Assembly (NCBI RefSeq): GCF_033096445.1
Contig: NZ_AP028155.1
Coordinates: forward strand, 2,237,880 to 2,301,879
DNA: 64,000 nt
Origin: Butyricimonas faecihominis
Lineage (GTDB): Bacteria > Bacteroidota > Bacteroidia > Bacteroidales > Marinifilaceae
Direction: 5' to 3'
In this document: piece after piece, positions 54,233 through 62,951 of the stretch
Layout of the letters: every line of letters starts with the position of its first letter
Numbering within the stretch: the first letter of the stretch is position 1
Notes under the pieces: model-generated
Seen by the model: only the letters and a program-made list of their open reading frames with translations
Database searches by the model: none
Told to the model about the DNA's origin: nothing
Program-made: the position numbers and the translations under genes

Positions 54233-55351
54233 TTATTTTCGGGTAATTAATATATGCTTTCCATCTACTTGAAATTTCACTTCCGTAATCATCTCGATAA
54301 GTTCTAGTAGATAACTGGCAGGACGATCCTTCTCTGCAGCCCCGGTAAAACGTAAATCCCGCAAAGCGTCATCAGAATAAGACACCGTACAATCATACCA
54401 ACGATTCAACGTGACCATAATGTCTTCCAAACGCATATCCTCGAACCGGAACTTTCCCTTCATCCAGGAGATATAAAGTTCCGGGTCTACCTCAGCCATC
54501 TTCACTTGATGATTCTCTCGATTATACTCGAATCGCATCCCCGGGGTAATATCGAAATCCTGTTGTAACTGGTGATTACGCACGGCGACTTTCCCGCTAA
54601 CCAACGTCACCGAAACATCTTGATCCGTCGTGTAACCGGAAAGATTAAAAGAAGTTCCCAATACACGCACGTCAATATCTGCCATTTTCACGATGAAAGG
54701 TTTATCCGATTTCGTCACGTCAAAATAAGCCTCGCCCGTTAACTTCACCTCTCGCACGTCCCCGGTAAAAGGCACCGGGTAAGTCAAAGCAGAACAGGAA
54801 TTCAAGCGCACACTTGACCCGTCAGATAAGAGTACTTGAAATTCACCCCCTGCCGGAACTGTAATCGTGTTATATAAAGGTTCCGATTTAGTGGTAGCCA
54901 ACGTGTAGTCCAGTACTCGGGAAGAATCATTTTTTATTACCACGCCTTCTTGTTCCTGAATAATGGCCGTACTATTTAAAGGCACTTCCCGGCCATCACT
55001 CAATTGCAAAACTGCAACACCTTGTGCTGGTAGAATTTCCTGTCGGGTCAGCTCCTGCCGTTCCGATTCACCCGATCCTCGGAAATAAATCACACTACTT
55101 CCCACCATCGCTAAAATAATAATAGCCACGGCATAACGATAGAACACAACCACTCGCCGATTCCAAGACACATGTATCTTGCGTTTGATTGAAAACCATA
55201 ATTGTTCTAGTTTACCTTCAGGAACTTCCGGTAAATTCTCGACGTCATCATCAAATTGCTCGTACCATCGGGCAATTCGCTCTTCCTCGTCCGGAGTACA
55301 TCGATGTTCCCGGTACTTTTTTAAAAGATCGTATATTTCATTTATCCCCAT
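54233..55351 (-). CDS. FecR family anti-sigma factor (locus B)
   Basis: 372 residues from the ATG at 55351 (MGINEIYDLLKKYREHRCTP). It has the cytoplasmic sigma-binding N-terminus, a membrane helix (about 84-102, YRYAVAIIILAMVGSSVIYF), the FecR domain (VPAGGEFQVLLSDGSSVRLNSCSAL) and the C-terminal DUF4974-like segment (FRFEDMRLEDIMVTLNRWYDC). The frame is open 13 codons upstream, but that part is not family-like. It lies 45 bases after the sigma gene. It should sense the broken SusC, whose STN domain is still encoded in the first fragment. Confidence 0.92.
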   Translation of the reverse strand: MGINEIYDLLKKYREHRCTPDEEERIARWYEQFDDDVENLPEVPEGKLEQLWFSIKRKIHVSWNRRVVVFYRYAVAIIILAMVGSSVIYFRGSGESERQELTRQEILPAQGVAVLQLSDGREVPLNSTAIIQEQEGVVIKNDSSRVLDYTLATTKSEPLYNTITVPAGGEFQVLLSDGSSVRLNSCSALTYPVPFTGDVREVKLTGEAYFDVTKSDKPFIVKMADIDVRVLGTSFNLSGYTTDQDVSVTLVSGKVAVRNHQLQQDFDITPGMRFEYNRENHQVKMAEVDPELYISWMKGKFRFEDMRLEDIMVTLNRWYDCTVSYSDDALRDLRFTGAAEKDRPASYLLELIEMITEVKFQVDGKHILITRK

Positions 55352-55396
55352 ATTCGCCGTATTTACCTTAAAGACAATTCCGGGGAACAAAAGGTA

Positions 55397-55951
55397 CTAT
55401 ATGAAAAATAAAAAATTTTTACGACCCACCTCGCATCGGAGCCTACGTGTAATATCACCTAATTGATTCTTAACGGTTTGTTCAGACACGGCCAACTTTT
55501 CGGCAATTTCTTTTATCGATAAATTTTGCTCCTGCCGGAGCATATACACGCATTGCAAACGAGGTGGAAACCCATCCACGATTCGCCGGATATTTTCATC
55601 CAAATCCTTAGCCACGATCTTCACCCATGTGTAATTATCCTCTTCATTCGGGGCGCATATATCCTGATATTTATCACGAATCTGTTCTTGCTTGATTGAA
55701 TTCAATATATGATTTCTCAACCAAATCAAGAGATACCCTTTCACGGAAGACGAAACCTGAAAAGAATCTCTTTTTTCCCACACTTGGATAAAAAAGTCTT
55801 GGAAAATATCATCCGCATCAAAGGAACTGTTCACACGTGCAAGGATATTCCGATACACAATATCAGCATACCGGGAATACAACTCTTGAAAGGCAGAGAC
55901 ACTCCCGTTCTTTATATCACGTACAATTTCAATGTCCGATTTTTCCGACAC
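55397..55951 (-). CDS. ECF sigma-70 factor (locus B)
   Basis: 184 residues with region 2 (YSRYADIVYRNILARVNSSFDADDIFQDFFIQVWEKRDSF) and region 4 (GFPPRLQCVYMLRQEQNLSIKEIAEKLAVSEQTVKNQL). The start codon is GTG (55949-55951). The promoter, with a -7 box at 56027-56034, lies inside a long inverted repeat upstream. It should drive the locus B SusCD genes. A basic tail (RRLRCEVGRKNFLFFI) ends the protein. Confidence 0.9.
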   Translation of the reverse strand: MSEKSDIEIVRDIKNGSVSAFQELYSRYADIVYRNILARVNSSFDADDIFQDFFIQVWEKRDSFQVSSSVKGYLLIWLRNHILNSIKQEQIRDKYQDICAPNEEDNYTWVKIVAKDLDENIRRIVDGFPPRLQCVYMLRQEQNLSIKEIAEKLAVSEQTVKNQLGDITRRLRCEVGRKNFLFFI

Positions 55952-55976
55952 GATCCAAGCTTTAAAGATAAATATT

Positions 55977-56124
55977 CGAACGTTTAATGATATTTCGGCA
56001 AAACAAGTTTAATTTTGTAACATATTCAAAGGTATAGATATTTTTTTATAGAAAACAATATCAATATTTCACCTTTGAAATGTTAAAAATTAAATTGTTT
56101 TGCCGAAATATCATTAAACGTTCG
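55977..56124. repeat. perfect 30-bp inverted repeat around the sigma-gene promoter
   Basis: Bases 55977-56006 are the exact reverse complement of 56095-56124. The similarity continues inwards with gaps (56007-56033 against 56071-56094), leaving a central loop of about 37 bases. The left arm ends 25 bases before the ECF sigma start codon. It may be a small inverted-repeat element, an invertible promoter segment or a very stable hairpin. Confidence 0.85.
56027..56034 (-). promoter_or_regulatory. -7 box (TACCTTTG on the minus strand) inside the inverted repeat
   Basis: CAAAGGTA reads TACCTTTG towards the sigma gene; TGTTTTC about 16 bases upstream on that strand is a weak -33. The mirror position 56070-56077 on the plus strand reads CACCTTTG, one base off the box, so inversion of the segment would exchange a good for a poor -7. 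Confidence 0.4.
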
Positions 56125-56132
56125 TTTAATGA
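56111..56132. promoter_or_regulatory. operator-like palindrome (site 3)
   Basis: TCATTAAACG, TT, CGTTTAATGA: a perfect palindrome with 10-bp arms. It matches the sites at 10636-10657 and 16300-16317 (consensus half TCAWTAAACG). Confidence 0.55.
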
Positions 56133-56508
56133 TTTCTTCAAAAAGGAGCATTCATACCGTAATCCATACAAGAATAACCTGTCGCAAATTATATGTAGTA
56201 TTTCCAACTTATTATTGAATATCAATTTGATAACTTCACTGTAAATTTCCATTTCCCCATTCTCGACATATCAAATTTCACATCCGCCAAGATGTTTTCA
56301 CAAAAAAGAGATGAACGGATTCTTCTACCTCAAAAATCGTATATTTCATCTACTCCCATATCGTTTCATTTTACATTAATACCCATTCACTTTCACATTT
56401 CATAACATAATTGTTATCAAACATTAACCCCTTTCGGATAAGTATCGTGCTTTTCATCGGTTATCCGACTGTATTCCATGACGCTTACACCCATGTCTCA
56501 CTTGTAAC

Positions 56509-56552
56509 TCTTCGATAAGTTACCGATAAGTCTTCGATAAGTTACCGAAATG
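56509..56552. repeat. four 11-bp repeats with CGATAA core
   Basis: TCTTCGATAAG, TTACCGATAAG, TCTTCGATAAG, TTACCGAAATG in direct tandem. About 20 bases further right comes ACTTTACCC, as also seen after the related 11-bp repeats near 28300. Confidence 0.7.
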
Positions 56553-56779
56553 CGGCGTTCATTTTACCCTGACTTTACCCAGACATACAATCAAGATACC
56601 GACGAATCACCGACGGGAGTCATCACAAACACCACATGAAAAGAGCCTCCGCCACAATCTCGACCAGATTATAATCATCAGCCTCGCTCTTACCTTCTCC
56701 AGACATCTCGTGATAACAATTCCAAATCTGTTCTTTTTCGATCGAATTTAATATTAGAAAAGTACTATTATAAAGCGAA

Positions 56780-59080
56780 TTATTCTTCAGAAAGCGGGTC
56801 CAAATGCAACGGGTGGCGAACCACAAAACGGGCCCCCTCTTTATAATCCCCATCCACCCAAATGTCTCCGCCCATCATCGTGATCGTCAACTTACATATG
56901 GCCAATCCCAAACCGGTACCCTGCACGTATTCATCCAGTTTCTCGAAACGTTCGAACACCTTCTTCTGTTTATCCTCCGGAATTCCCCGTCCCGTATCGG
57001 TCACGCTAAAATAAACACAATCCTGCTCTTCATTAATCTCGATTCCCAGCGTGATACTCCCCTGTTCCGTGAACTTATTGGCATTCGACAACAAATTAAT
57101 CAATATCTGTTGCAAACGTTGCACGTCCGTCTCCAGTATAAATTCTTCACAGGGTGTTTGGAACACGTACTCCACCACATCCCGTTTCCCGTAACTAGTT
57201 GTCGCCAACACGCTCTGGCACAAAGAAACGATCTCAACCTCCTCGTAAGACAACTTCAATCGTCCCGTCTCCAAGCGGGATATATCCAAAATATCATTGA
57301 TTAAGCGAAGTAATAAATCTGAATTTTTTTGGATGATAGCCACGTACTCATGACGGCTTTCCGCGTCACAATCATCCGAAGTCAGAACCCCGGAAAATCC
57401 CACGATAGCATTCAACGGGGTACGAATCTCGTGACTCATGTTAGCCAAAAATGCAGACTTCAACCGATCAGACTCCTCTGCCTTTTCCTTTGCCTTCCGT
57501 AACTCTAGCTCCGCCTGCTTTTGCTTGGTCATATCCTCCATACGCACCACGACACCCAACAAATTATTATCATCATCAAAAACAGGATTCGCCAACATAT
57601 ACACGTAATAATTCCCATGTTTCACAACAACATCAGCCACTTTTCCCGTTTTCATGGCCATTACCGCCGGACAGAAAGAACAAGGTTCATCCAGTCCTCT
57701 CAAAACTTTATAACAAACTTGGCCCTTGGAACTTTTAATTTTTTCCGGATCGACATCATAATCAATCCCGTTATGCCATTTTATCGTGAAATCCGGATTA
57801 ATAAACTTGATCCCGGAATTAACATTATTCAGTATTAAGATATTATCTTTTTGGGCCTGCCACAAGGCATCTCTAAAACGTTTGGTTCTAAAATAGAAAT
57901 ATAAGGCTAGGAAAAAACCGAACAATAAAACTAAAAAAGCCAAAAACACCCCTATAATCTGGTATTTATATTCCTCGAAATAGGACAACTTCTTGTTGTA
58001 AAGAACAGCATTCTTGACCTCCGCTTTATTCAAGAATCCCTCTGAACATAACTTGGCATAATCAAAACAATACTCGTTCGGAATGATCTGCATACCCGCC
58101 AGCACGGTCGAATCATGTTGCCTCTCTAACGCCAAAGCTTGTTTGGCCATATCTTTTCCGACAGTCCGGTACTTCGGTACACATCCCCCGACAGCCCAAT
58201 GCCCCATCCCGATAGAAGTAATCGTGAAAGCCGGAATTTTAGGATTCGCCATCATCATCGAATACGTGGCATTCCGCATAAAATAACCATCATTTTTATC
58301 TACTCGCCACGTCCCCAACAAGATAACCGTTTTCTCCGGTAACCGGGCAATAGCATCACTGATCGAATAAATCGTATGTTTCCGGCCATCCAAAAGAATC
58401 AAATCCAGCTCCGGGAATTTCTCCTTCATCTTCTTCTTCACCAAAGCCTGCAGAGAGACTCCCCCGTAACTATTATCCGTGATAAAAGCGATATGCTTAG
58501 TTCCCGAATAAAAATCCAAAATTAACCGAAGATTCGCTATCACGTCATACTCGTAAGCAAACCCGAAAACCTCCAATTCCCGAATGTTGTCACTCATCAC
58601 GTCCACGCTCTCCGCCTCCCAGTTCTCCAAATCGGTACCCTCCTCCGGTAACAAGACAGCATTCCGACTCACCATCCCTCCCATGATCGGGACATCCCGA
58701 GTAACCAGTGAATCCTGAGACCAATAAGCCGTCCATGCCTCCTGCCCTAATAGAATAATGAGTTTCGGTAAACCCTTTTCGATATTTTTATCCAATATTT
58801 CTTTCATCCGCCCCTCCCACATACAAGCCTCGGAAAAACTTTTACAATTCATATTCTCTATGTCAATCGAAAATTTTCCGCCAAGTAGGCCATACTCTTC
58901 TATAAAATCCGATATATTCCTAGCAGTTTGGGAAGTTTCCGGGTTGTAGGAACTGATAATTAATATCCGAGAATCGGGCTCACCGGTTCCTCCTTTTGTT
59001 GTCCAAGAGACGAACAACAAAACAAATAACACCCCCGTGTACCTAAGATTCCTATATAGCTTTATAAAAAACTCCAACAT
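56780..59080 (-). CDS. membrane sensor histidine kinase with periplasmic binding-type domain
   Basis: 766 residues. A first membrane segment (about 12-30) is followed by a large periplasmic domain (about 37-370) resembling a periplasmic solute-binding protein of the sugar/ABC type (RILIISSYNPETSQTA, IAFITDNSYGG), a second helix (about 378-402), a PAS domain (about 415-520) with the Cys motif CYKVLRGLDEPCSFCPA, then HisKA with the phospho-His in FLANMSHEIRTPLNAIVGFSG and HATPase (DTGRGIPEDKQKKVFERF, GTGLGLAI). There is no receiver domain and no response regulator beside it, so it is an orphan kinase. It has its own promoter box and is not part of the SusCD loci. Confidence 0.87.
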   Translation of the reverse strand: MLEFFIKLYRNLRYTGVLFVLLFVSWTTKGGTGEPDSRILIISSYNPETSQTARNISDFIEEYGLLGGKFSIDIENMNCKSFSEACMWEGRMKEILDKNIEKGLPKLIILLGQEAWTAYWSQDSLVTRDVPIMGGMVSRNAVLLPEEGTDLENWEAESVDVMSDNIRELEVFGFAYEYDVIANLRLILDFYSGTKHIAFITDNSYGGVSLQALVKKKMKEKFPELDLILLDGRKHTIYSISDAIARLPEKTVILLGTWRVDKNDGYFMRNATYSMMMANPKIPAFTITSIGMGHWAVGGCVPKYRTVGKDMAKQALALERQHDSTVLAGMQIIPNEYCFDYAKLCSEGFLNKAEVKNAVLYNKKLSYFEEYKYQIIGVFLAFLVLLFGFFLALYFYFRTKRFRDALWQAQKDNILILNNVNSGIKFINPDFTIKWHNGIDYDVDPEKIKSSKGQVCYKVLRGLDEPCSFCPAVMAMKTGKVADVVVKHGNYYVYMLANPVFDDDNNLLGVVVRMEDMTKQKQAELELRKAKEKAEESDRLKSAFLANMSHEIRTPLNAIVGFSGVLTSDDCDAESRHEYVAIIQKNSDLLLRLINDILDISRLETGRLKLSYEEVEIVSLCQSVLATTSYGKRDVVEYVFQTPCEEFILETDVQRLQQILINLLSNANKFTEQGSITLGIEINEEQDCVYFSVTDTGRGIPEDKQKKVFERFEKLDEYVQGTGLGLAICKLTITMMGGDIWVDGDYKEGARFVVRHPLHLDPLSEE

Positions 59081-59098
59081 CTTCTATTTGTAACTTCG

Positions 59099-59106
59099 CA
59101 AAGATA
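59099..59106 (-). promoter_or_regulatory. -7 box (TATCTTTG on the minus strand) for the histidine kinase
   Basis: CAAAGATA reads TATCTTTG towards the kinase gene; a TTTG on that strand near 59129 is a spaced -33 candidate. Confidence 0.4.
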
Positions 59107-59158
59107 TTTATTTTCACTTAAAATACGCCAAAATTCATACACTTTCTACAAAAAGATA

Positions 59159-59166
59159 TATCTTTG
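59159..59166 (+). promoter_or_regulatory. -7 box TATCTTTG for the GT2-DUF4922-SpoIID-MFS operon
   Basis: TATCTTTG matches TAnnTTTG, 25 bases before the GT2 ATG at 59191. The same octamer also serves the kinase and the locus A/M64 promoters. Confidence 0.5.
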
Positions 59167-59190
59167 GCTTAAACCTTAAATTTGTAATTT

Positions 59191-60588
59191 ATGTCTATTA
59201 TTTTTTGTATCATTTCCCGGCTAAAAAGGGACGAACAAACAGACACCTACGTGCATTTTGAACAAACGGCCACGTTACGGGAAATCGTTACCACGATAGA
59301 TTCACCTTATGTCTTTTTCTACACGAAATACCCGACTCCACGATTAGGAGAACACGCACAAAAACGTTTTCTTCAGGTAGCACAAGCCACAGGAGCCGTC
59401 ATGCTTTATTCGGATTATTACACGGAACAAGATGATTCGCAAACGGCACACCCGACTATTGACTATCAATTGGGGAGCGTCAGGGATGATTTTGATTTCG
59501 GATCAATACTTTTATTCAGAACAGACGTTTTAAAAAAAGTGATCAGCGAAATGGACACGGAGTACAATTTTGCCGCACTCTACGATCTGCGCCTGCGTCT
59601 TTCCCGGGAAGGATTGATTTTCCGGATTCCCGAATTCCTGTACTCGGAAAAGGAACACGATTCCCGACGTTCCGGTGAAAAGCAATTTGATTACGTGAAC
59701 CCTCGTAACCGGGAAGTACAAATTGAAATGGAACAGGCTTTCACGGCTCACTTGAAGGCCATAGGCGCCTACTTGCCTCCTGCATTCAAAACCGTCCCGT
59801 TCCAAGACGAGCATTTTGAAACTGAAGTCTCGGTTATTATTCCCGTCCGCAACCGGGAAAAGACCATCGCAGAAGCGATACGATCCGTCTTTTCACAACA
59901 GACCAATTTCAAGTATAATATTCTCGTTATCGACAATCATTCCACCGACGACACGACCGCTATTGTTAAAAAAATGGCCCAAAAGCACTCGCAAATAATC
60001 CATATCATTCCCCCTCGCACCGACCTTGGCATCGGGGGATGCTGGACACATGCCATCATGAGCGAACATTGCGGACGATTCGCCATCCAGTTGGATAGTG
60101 ATGATTTGTACATCAATCGACACGTACTCCAACGCATTGTCGACACGTTCCACAAACATCAATGTGCCATGATTATCGGTAGTTACAAGATGGTTAATTT
60201 CAAGCTGGAAGAAATACCTCCCGGCATCATTGACCACAAGGAATGGACAACGGACAACGGGCATAACAACGCCTTACGTATTAACGGGCTAGGGGCGCCC
60301 CGAGCATTTTACACGCCATTACTCCGGCAAATCAGAGTCCCGAACGTCAGTTACGGGGAGGATTATGCCACGGCACTCGCAATCTCCCGTGAATACCAGA
60401 TCGAACGTATTTATGAACCGCTATATTTATGTCGTCGCTGGGAAGGTAATTCCGACGCGGACTTGAACATCCAACGTGTAAATGCGAATAATTACTATAA
60501 AGATAAAATACGTATGATTGAAATATTGGCAAGGCAACAGAGAATTGAAAATGGAGAATTGAAAATTGGAAATGAAGAAAAATCTTAA
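59191..60588 (+). CDS. glycosyltransferase family 2 with extra N-terminal GT-A-like domain
   Basis: 465 residues. The N-terminal part (about 1-195) has a degenerate GT-A-like shape (SPYVFFYTKYP, AVMLYSDYY, DFGSILLFRTDVLKK) without a clear DxD site. The second domain (about 215-455) is a standard GT2: VSVIIPVRNREKTIAEAIRSVFSQ, and DSDD near residue 310. It probably builds a cell-wall or surface glycan in the cytoplasm. The last residues (RIENGELKIGNEEKS) come from a 7-bp repeat that runs through the stop. It opens an operon with DUF4922, SpoIID and an AmpG-like transporter, spaced by 21 bases. Confidence 0.82.
   Translation: MSIIFCIISRLKRDEQTDTYVHFEQTATLREIVTTIDSPYVFFYTKYPTPRLGEHAQKRFLQVAQATGAVMLYSDYYTEQDDSQTAHPTIDYQLGSVRDDFDFGSILLFRTDVLKKVISEMDTEYNFAALYDLRLRLSREGLIFRIPEFLYSEKEHDSRRSGEKQFDYVNPRNREVQIEMEQAFTAHLKAIGAYLPPAFKTVPFQDEHFETEVSVIIPVRNREKTIAEAIRSVFSQQTNFKYNILVIDNHSTDDTTAIVKKMAQKHSQIIHIIPPRTDLGIGGCWTHAIMSEHCGRFAIQLDSDDLYINRHVLQRIVDTFHKHQCAMIIGSYKMVNFKLEEIPPGIIDHKEWTTDNGHNNALRINGLGAPRAFYTPLLRQIRVPNVSYGEDYATALAISREYQIERIYEPLYLCRRWEGNSDADLNIQRVNANNYYKDKIRMIEILARQQRIENGELKIGNEEKS
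60539..60577. repeat. 7-bp repeats inside the 3' end of the GT2 gene
   Basis: TTGAAAA/TGGAGAA-type units encode the IENGELKIGNE tail of the GT2 protein. A near-identical set at 62897-62935 encodes the tail of the SpoIID protein. Confidence 0.75.
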
Positions 60589-60609
60589 ATCAAAAATTAA
60601 TTCCTTATC

Positions 60610-61542
60610 ATGTTTTTCGACGAATTTACGAAATCACAACTAGCCTCTTGGCCCTTGGCACGGAACAATTACGAACGCTTGCGGAATGTCATTTATCGTA
60701 CGATTGATTTCGATGGGTTCCAGATTCGCATCCAGTACAACCCGGACCGGATTCAATCGGCCGTGGCTAAAATAGACGAGCAATCAATCAAGGCAAGAGC
60801 CTGTTTCTTGTGTAAAGAAAACATTCCGCCGGAACAAGCTAGTTTCGATTATAACCCCACACTGGATATACGGGTAAACCCTTATCCCATATTCGACCGC
60901 CATTACACGGTTCCGGCAAAGCAACACATTCCCCAGCTCATCAAGGGACATTTCCAAGATATGCTGGCCATTGCACAAACTTATCCGGAGTACACGATCT
61001 TTTATAATGGTCCCCGTAGCGGAGCCTCCGCCCCGGATCATTTTCATTTCCAACTGGCACCCCGTCACATCATGCCCCTAGAAACCGATGTAAACTCCTG
61101 CCCGAAAGAAATCTTGTGGACTTCCGAATCACGGGAAACCACAATCGAAAGTATTCATCACTACCTCCGCAAGAATATCATACTTCATTCAAACAACCGA
61201 GAGCAATTAATGAATATTTTCGAGCAATTAGTGTCACTCGTGGGCCAAATCACCCCGAACGACCCGGAACCCATGATGAACCTCTTTGCCTGGTACGAAA
61301 ACAACGAATGGTGGGTAGTCATGTTTCCCCGTCGTCAACACCGCCCGTGGCAATTCTTCGCGGAAGGAGATGAAAACATACTGTTCAGTCCCGGCTGTGT
61401 AGACTTTGCCGGTCTGATCATCTCACCTCGGGAAAAAGATTTCAACCGTCTGGACGCCCCCTTGCTGGAAGAACTCTTTTCCCAGTTAACCCTTACCGAC
61501 AAACAGTTTGAGAATTTACGATTTATGATTTACGATTTATGA
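60610..61542 (+). CDS. DUF4922 family protein (GalT/HIT-like nucleotidyltransferase fold)
   Basis: 310 residues. The CFLC motif near residue 66 and the HFHFQ motif near residue 146 (APDHFHFQLAPRHI) recall the HxHxQ catalytic and CxxC metal sites of galactose-1-phosphate uridylyltransferase and the plant GDP-galactose phosphorylase. I infer a nucleotidyltransferase or phosphorylase acting on a nucleotide sugar. The C-terminus (NLRFMIYDL) is encoded by 7-bp repeats. Its TGA overlaps the ATG of the SpoIID gene (ATGA), so translation is coupled. The substrate is unknown. Confidence 0.72.
   Translation: MFFDEFTKSQLASWPLARNNYERLRNVIYRTIDFDGFQIRIQYNPDRIQSAVAKIDEQSIKARACFLCKENIPPEQASFDYNPTLDIRVNPYPIFDRHYTVPAKQHIPQLIKGHFQDMLAIAQTYPEYTIFYNGPRSGASAPDHFHFQLAPRHIMPLETDVNSCPKEILWTSESRETTIESIHHYLRKNIILHSNNREQLMNIFEQLVSLVGQITPNDPEPMMNLFAWYENNEWWVVMFPRRQHRPWQFFAEGDENILFSPGCVDFAGLIISPREKDFNRLDAPLLEELFSQLTLTDKQFENLRFMIYDL
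61512..61541. repeat. 7-bp repeats across the DUF4922-SpoIID junction
   Basis: GATTTAT/GATTTAC units encode the last codons of DUF4922 and the start codon of the SpoIID gene. Confidence 0.7.
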
Positions 61543-62951
61543 AGATGAAAGAACCTGTAACTTGTAATCGATCAACTTGTAATTCGCCGCAGGCGATCAC
61601 TCTTTCCATTGGCATCCTTTTCGCTCCTGCCATCACCTTCCGTTTGAACGGAACCTACTGGAACAAGGATCAAAAATATTCCGGAGAATATACCATTTCC
61701 AAAGAAGGGAAGAACTTGATTCTACATTCATCTTCAGGAACACAGATCGTACCGGATCACTTCACCCTTACACCGGAGAACGATGAAACGACAAACTTCG
61801 ATCTGTTAAATGTCATGATCGGGATCAATTTCCACTGGCAACGCACGGAAGACCAGAAGTTCAAAGGTACATTGAAAATCATGGACGAGGGGAAACATCT
61901 GACAGCAATCAACATATTACCCCTAGAAGATTATTTACTAAGCGTGATCTCTTCCGAAATGAGTGCCACCTCATCTTTGGAACTCCTGAAAGCCCACGCG
62001 GTCATTTCCCGCAGTTGGCTGATCGCACAAAAAATAAAGAGCGAGAAACTAACCGACACTTACCAGTCCTGCATACAGGATGAACAACAATATATCCGGT
62101 GGTATGACCGGGAAGACCACGAGCATTTCGACGTGTGCGCGGACGATCATTGTCAACGCTACCAAGGTATTAGCAAAGCCTACACGCCATTTGTCCAACA
62201 AGCCATCGAGGCCACCCGAGGGGAGGTCCTTGTGTATGGCGGAGATATTTGCGATGCCCGGTTCTCCAAGTGCTGCGGGGGAGTAACCGAGTATTTTGAA
62301 AACACCTGGGAACCCGTGAATCATCCCTATCTTACAAAAGTGATTGATAGCGATACCCAGTCTTCAACTCCCGACTTATCCCAAGAAGAGAATGCCCGAA
62401 AATGGATTCTCTCCACCCCGAATGTATTCTGCAATACCCGGGACAAGGCCATCCTGTCCAACGTTCTCAATGACTATGATCAGGAAACTCAGGACTTTTT
62501 CCGCTGGCAAGTATCCTACACTCCCCCGGAACTATCTGCATTAATAACCTCCCGTATCGGGATTGACTTCGGGGACATTCAATCCATAGAATCTGTGGAA
62601 AGAGGTGTCTCCGGGCGCATCACCCGTCTCCGCATCCAAGGTTCAAAACGAGACATGATCATCGGGAAAGAACTTGTCATTCGCAAAGCTTTCTCCCAAT
62701 CCCACCTGTATAGCTCGGCCTTCATCGTGGAAACAGAGAAAGATACCTCCGGAGCTATTACCCGTTTCACTTTGAAAGGTGCGGGATGGGGACACGGAGT
62801 CGGTCTCTGCCAAATCGGAGCTGCCGTCATGAGTGCCAAAGGCTATGATTACAAGCAAATCCTCTCGCACTATTTCCCGAACACGAAACTACAAACAATT
62901 GAAAATGGAGAATTGAAAATTGAAAATGAAATCATAAATCATGAAATCTAA
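61539..62951 (+). CDS. SpoIID/LytB domain protein
   Basis: 470 residues. The SpoIID domain, which in sporulating bacteria is a lytic transglycosylase for denuded glycan strands, runs about 115-440: LPLEDYLLSVISSEMSATSSLELLKAHAVISRSW near residue 130, CCGGVTEYFENTWE near 246 and GWGHGVGLCQIGAAVMSAKGYDYKQILSHYF near 421. No signal peptide is seen, and the first 20 or so residues (MKMKEPVTCNRSTCNS) and the last 18 (IENGELKIENE...) come from repeats, so a start further in is possible. It overlaps both neighbours (ATGA at the front, 11 bases at the end). Confidence 0.84.
   Translation: MKMKEPVTCNRSTCNSPQAITLSIGILFAPAITFRLNGTYWNKDQKYSGEYTISKEGKNLILHSSSGTQIVPDHFTLTPENDETTNFDLLNVMIGINFHWQRTEDQKFKGTLKIMDEGKHLTAINILPLEDYLLSVISSEMSATSSLELLKAHAVISRSWLIAQKIKSEKLTDTYQSCIQDEQQYIRWYDREDHEHFDVCADDHCQRYQGISKAYTPFVQQAIEATRGEVLVYGGDICDARFSKCCGGVTEYFENTWEPVNHPYLTKVIDSDTQSSTPDLSQEENARKWILSTPNVFCNTRDKAILSNVLNDYDQETQDFFRWQVSYTPPELSALITSRIGIDFGDIQSIESVERGVSGRITRLRIQGSKRDMIIGKELVIRKAFSQSHLYSSAFIVETEKDTSGAITRFTLKGAGWGHGVGLCQIGAAVMSAKGYDYKQILSHYFPNTKLQTIENGELKIENEIINHEI

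Larger units (their letters stand above)
55952..56779. other. 828-bp non-coding region upstream of the locus B sigma gene
   Basis: It contains the inverted repeat 55977-56124, an operator-like palindrome 56111-56132 and 11-bp repeats 56509-56552. The sequence from about 56150 to 56500 is AT-rich with no recognised gene; short frames at 56061-56252 and 56623-56853 are not credible. GC content rises after 56460. Confidence 0.6.

Noticed and set aside
36895-55951. The SusCD loci as polysaccharide utilisation loci
   Set aside because: No glycoside hydrolase, lyase or sulfatase is present, so the glycan label is not supported.
56061-56252. 63-codon minus-strand frame upstream of the sigma gene
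   Set aside because: It overlaps the inverted repeat and operator-like palindrome and has AT-rich composition (Ile/Asn/Lys/Phe) expected by chance.
56623-56853. 76-codon minus-strand frame overlapping the kinase end
   Set aside because: It shares its first part with the kinase gene in another frame and shows no coding signal of its own.
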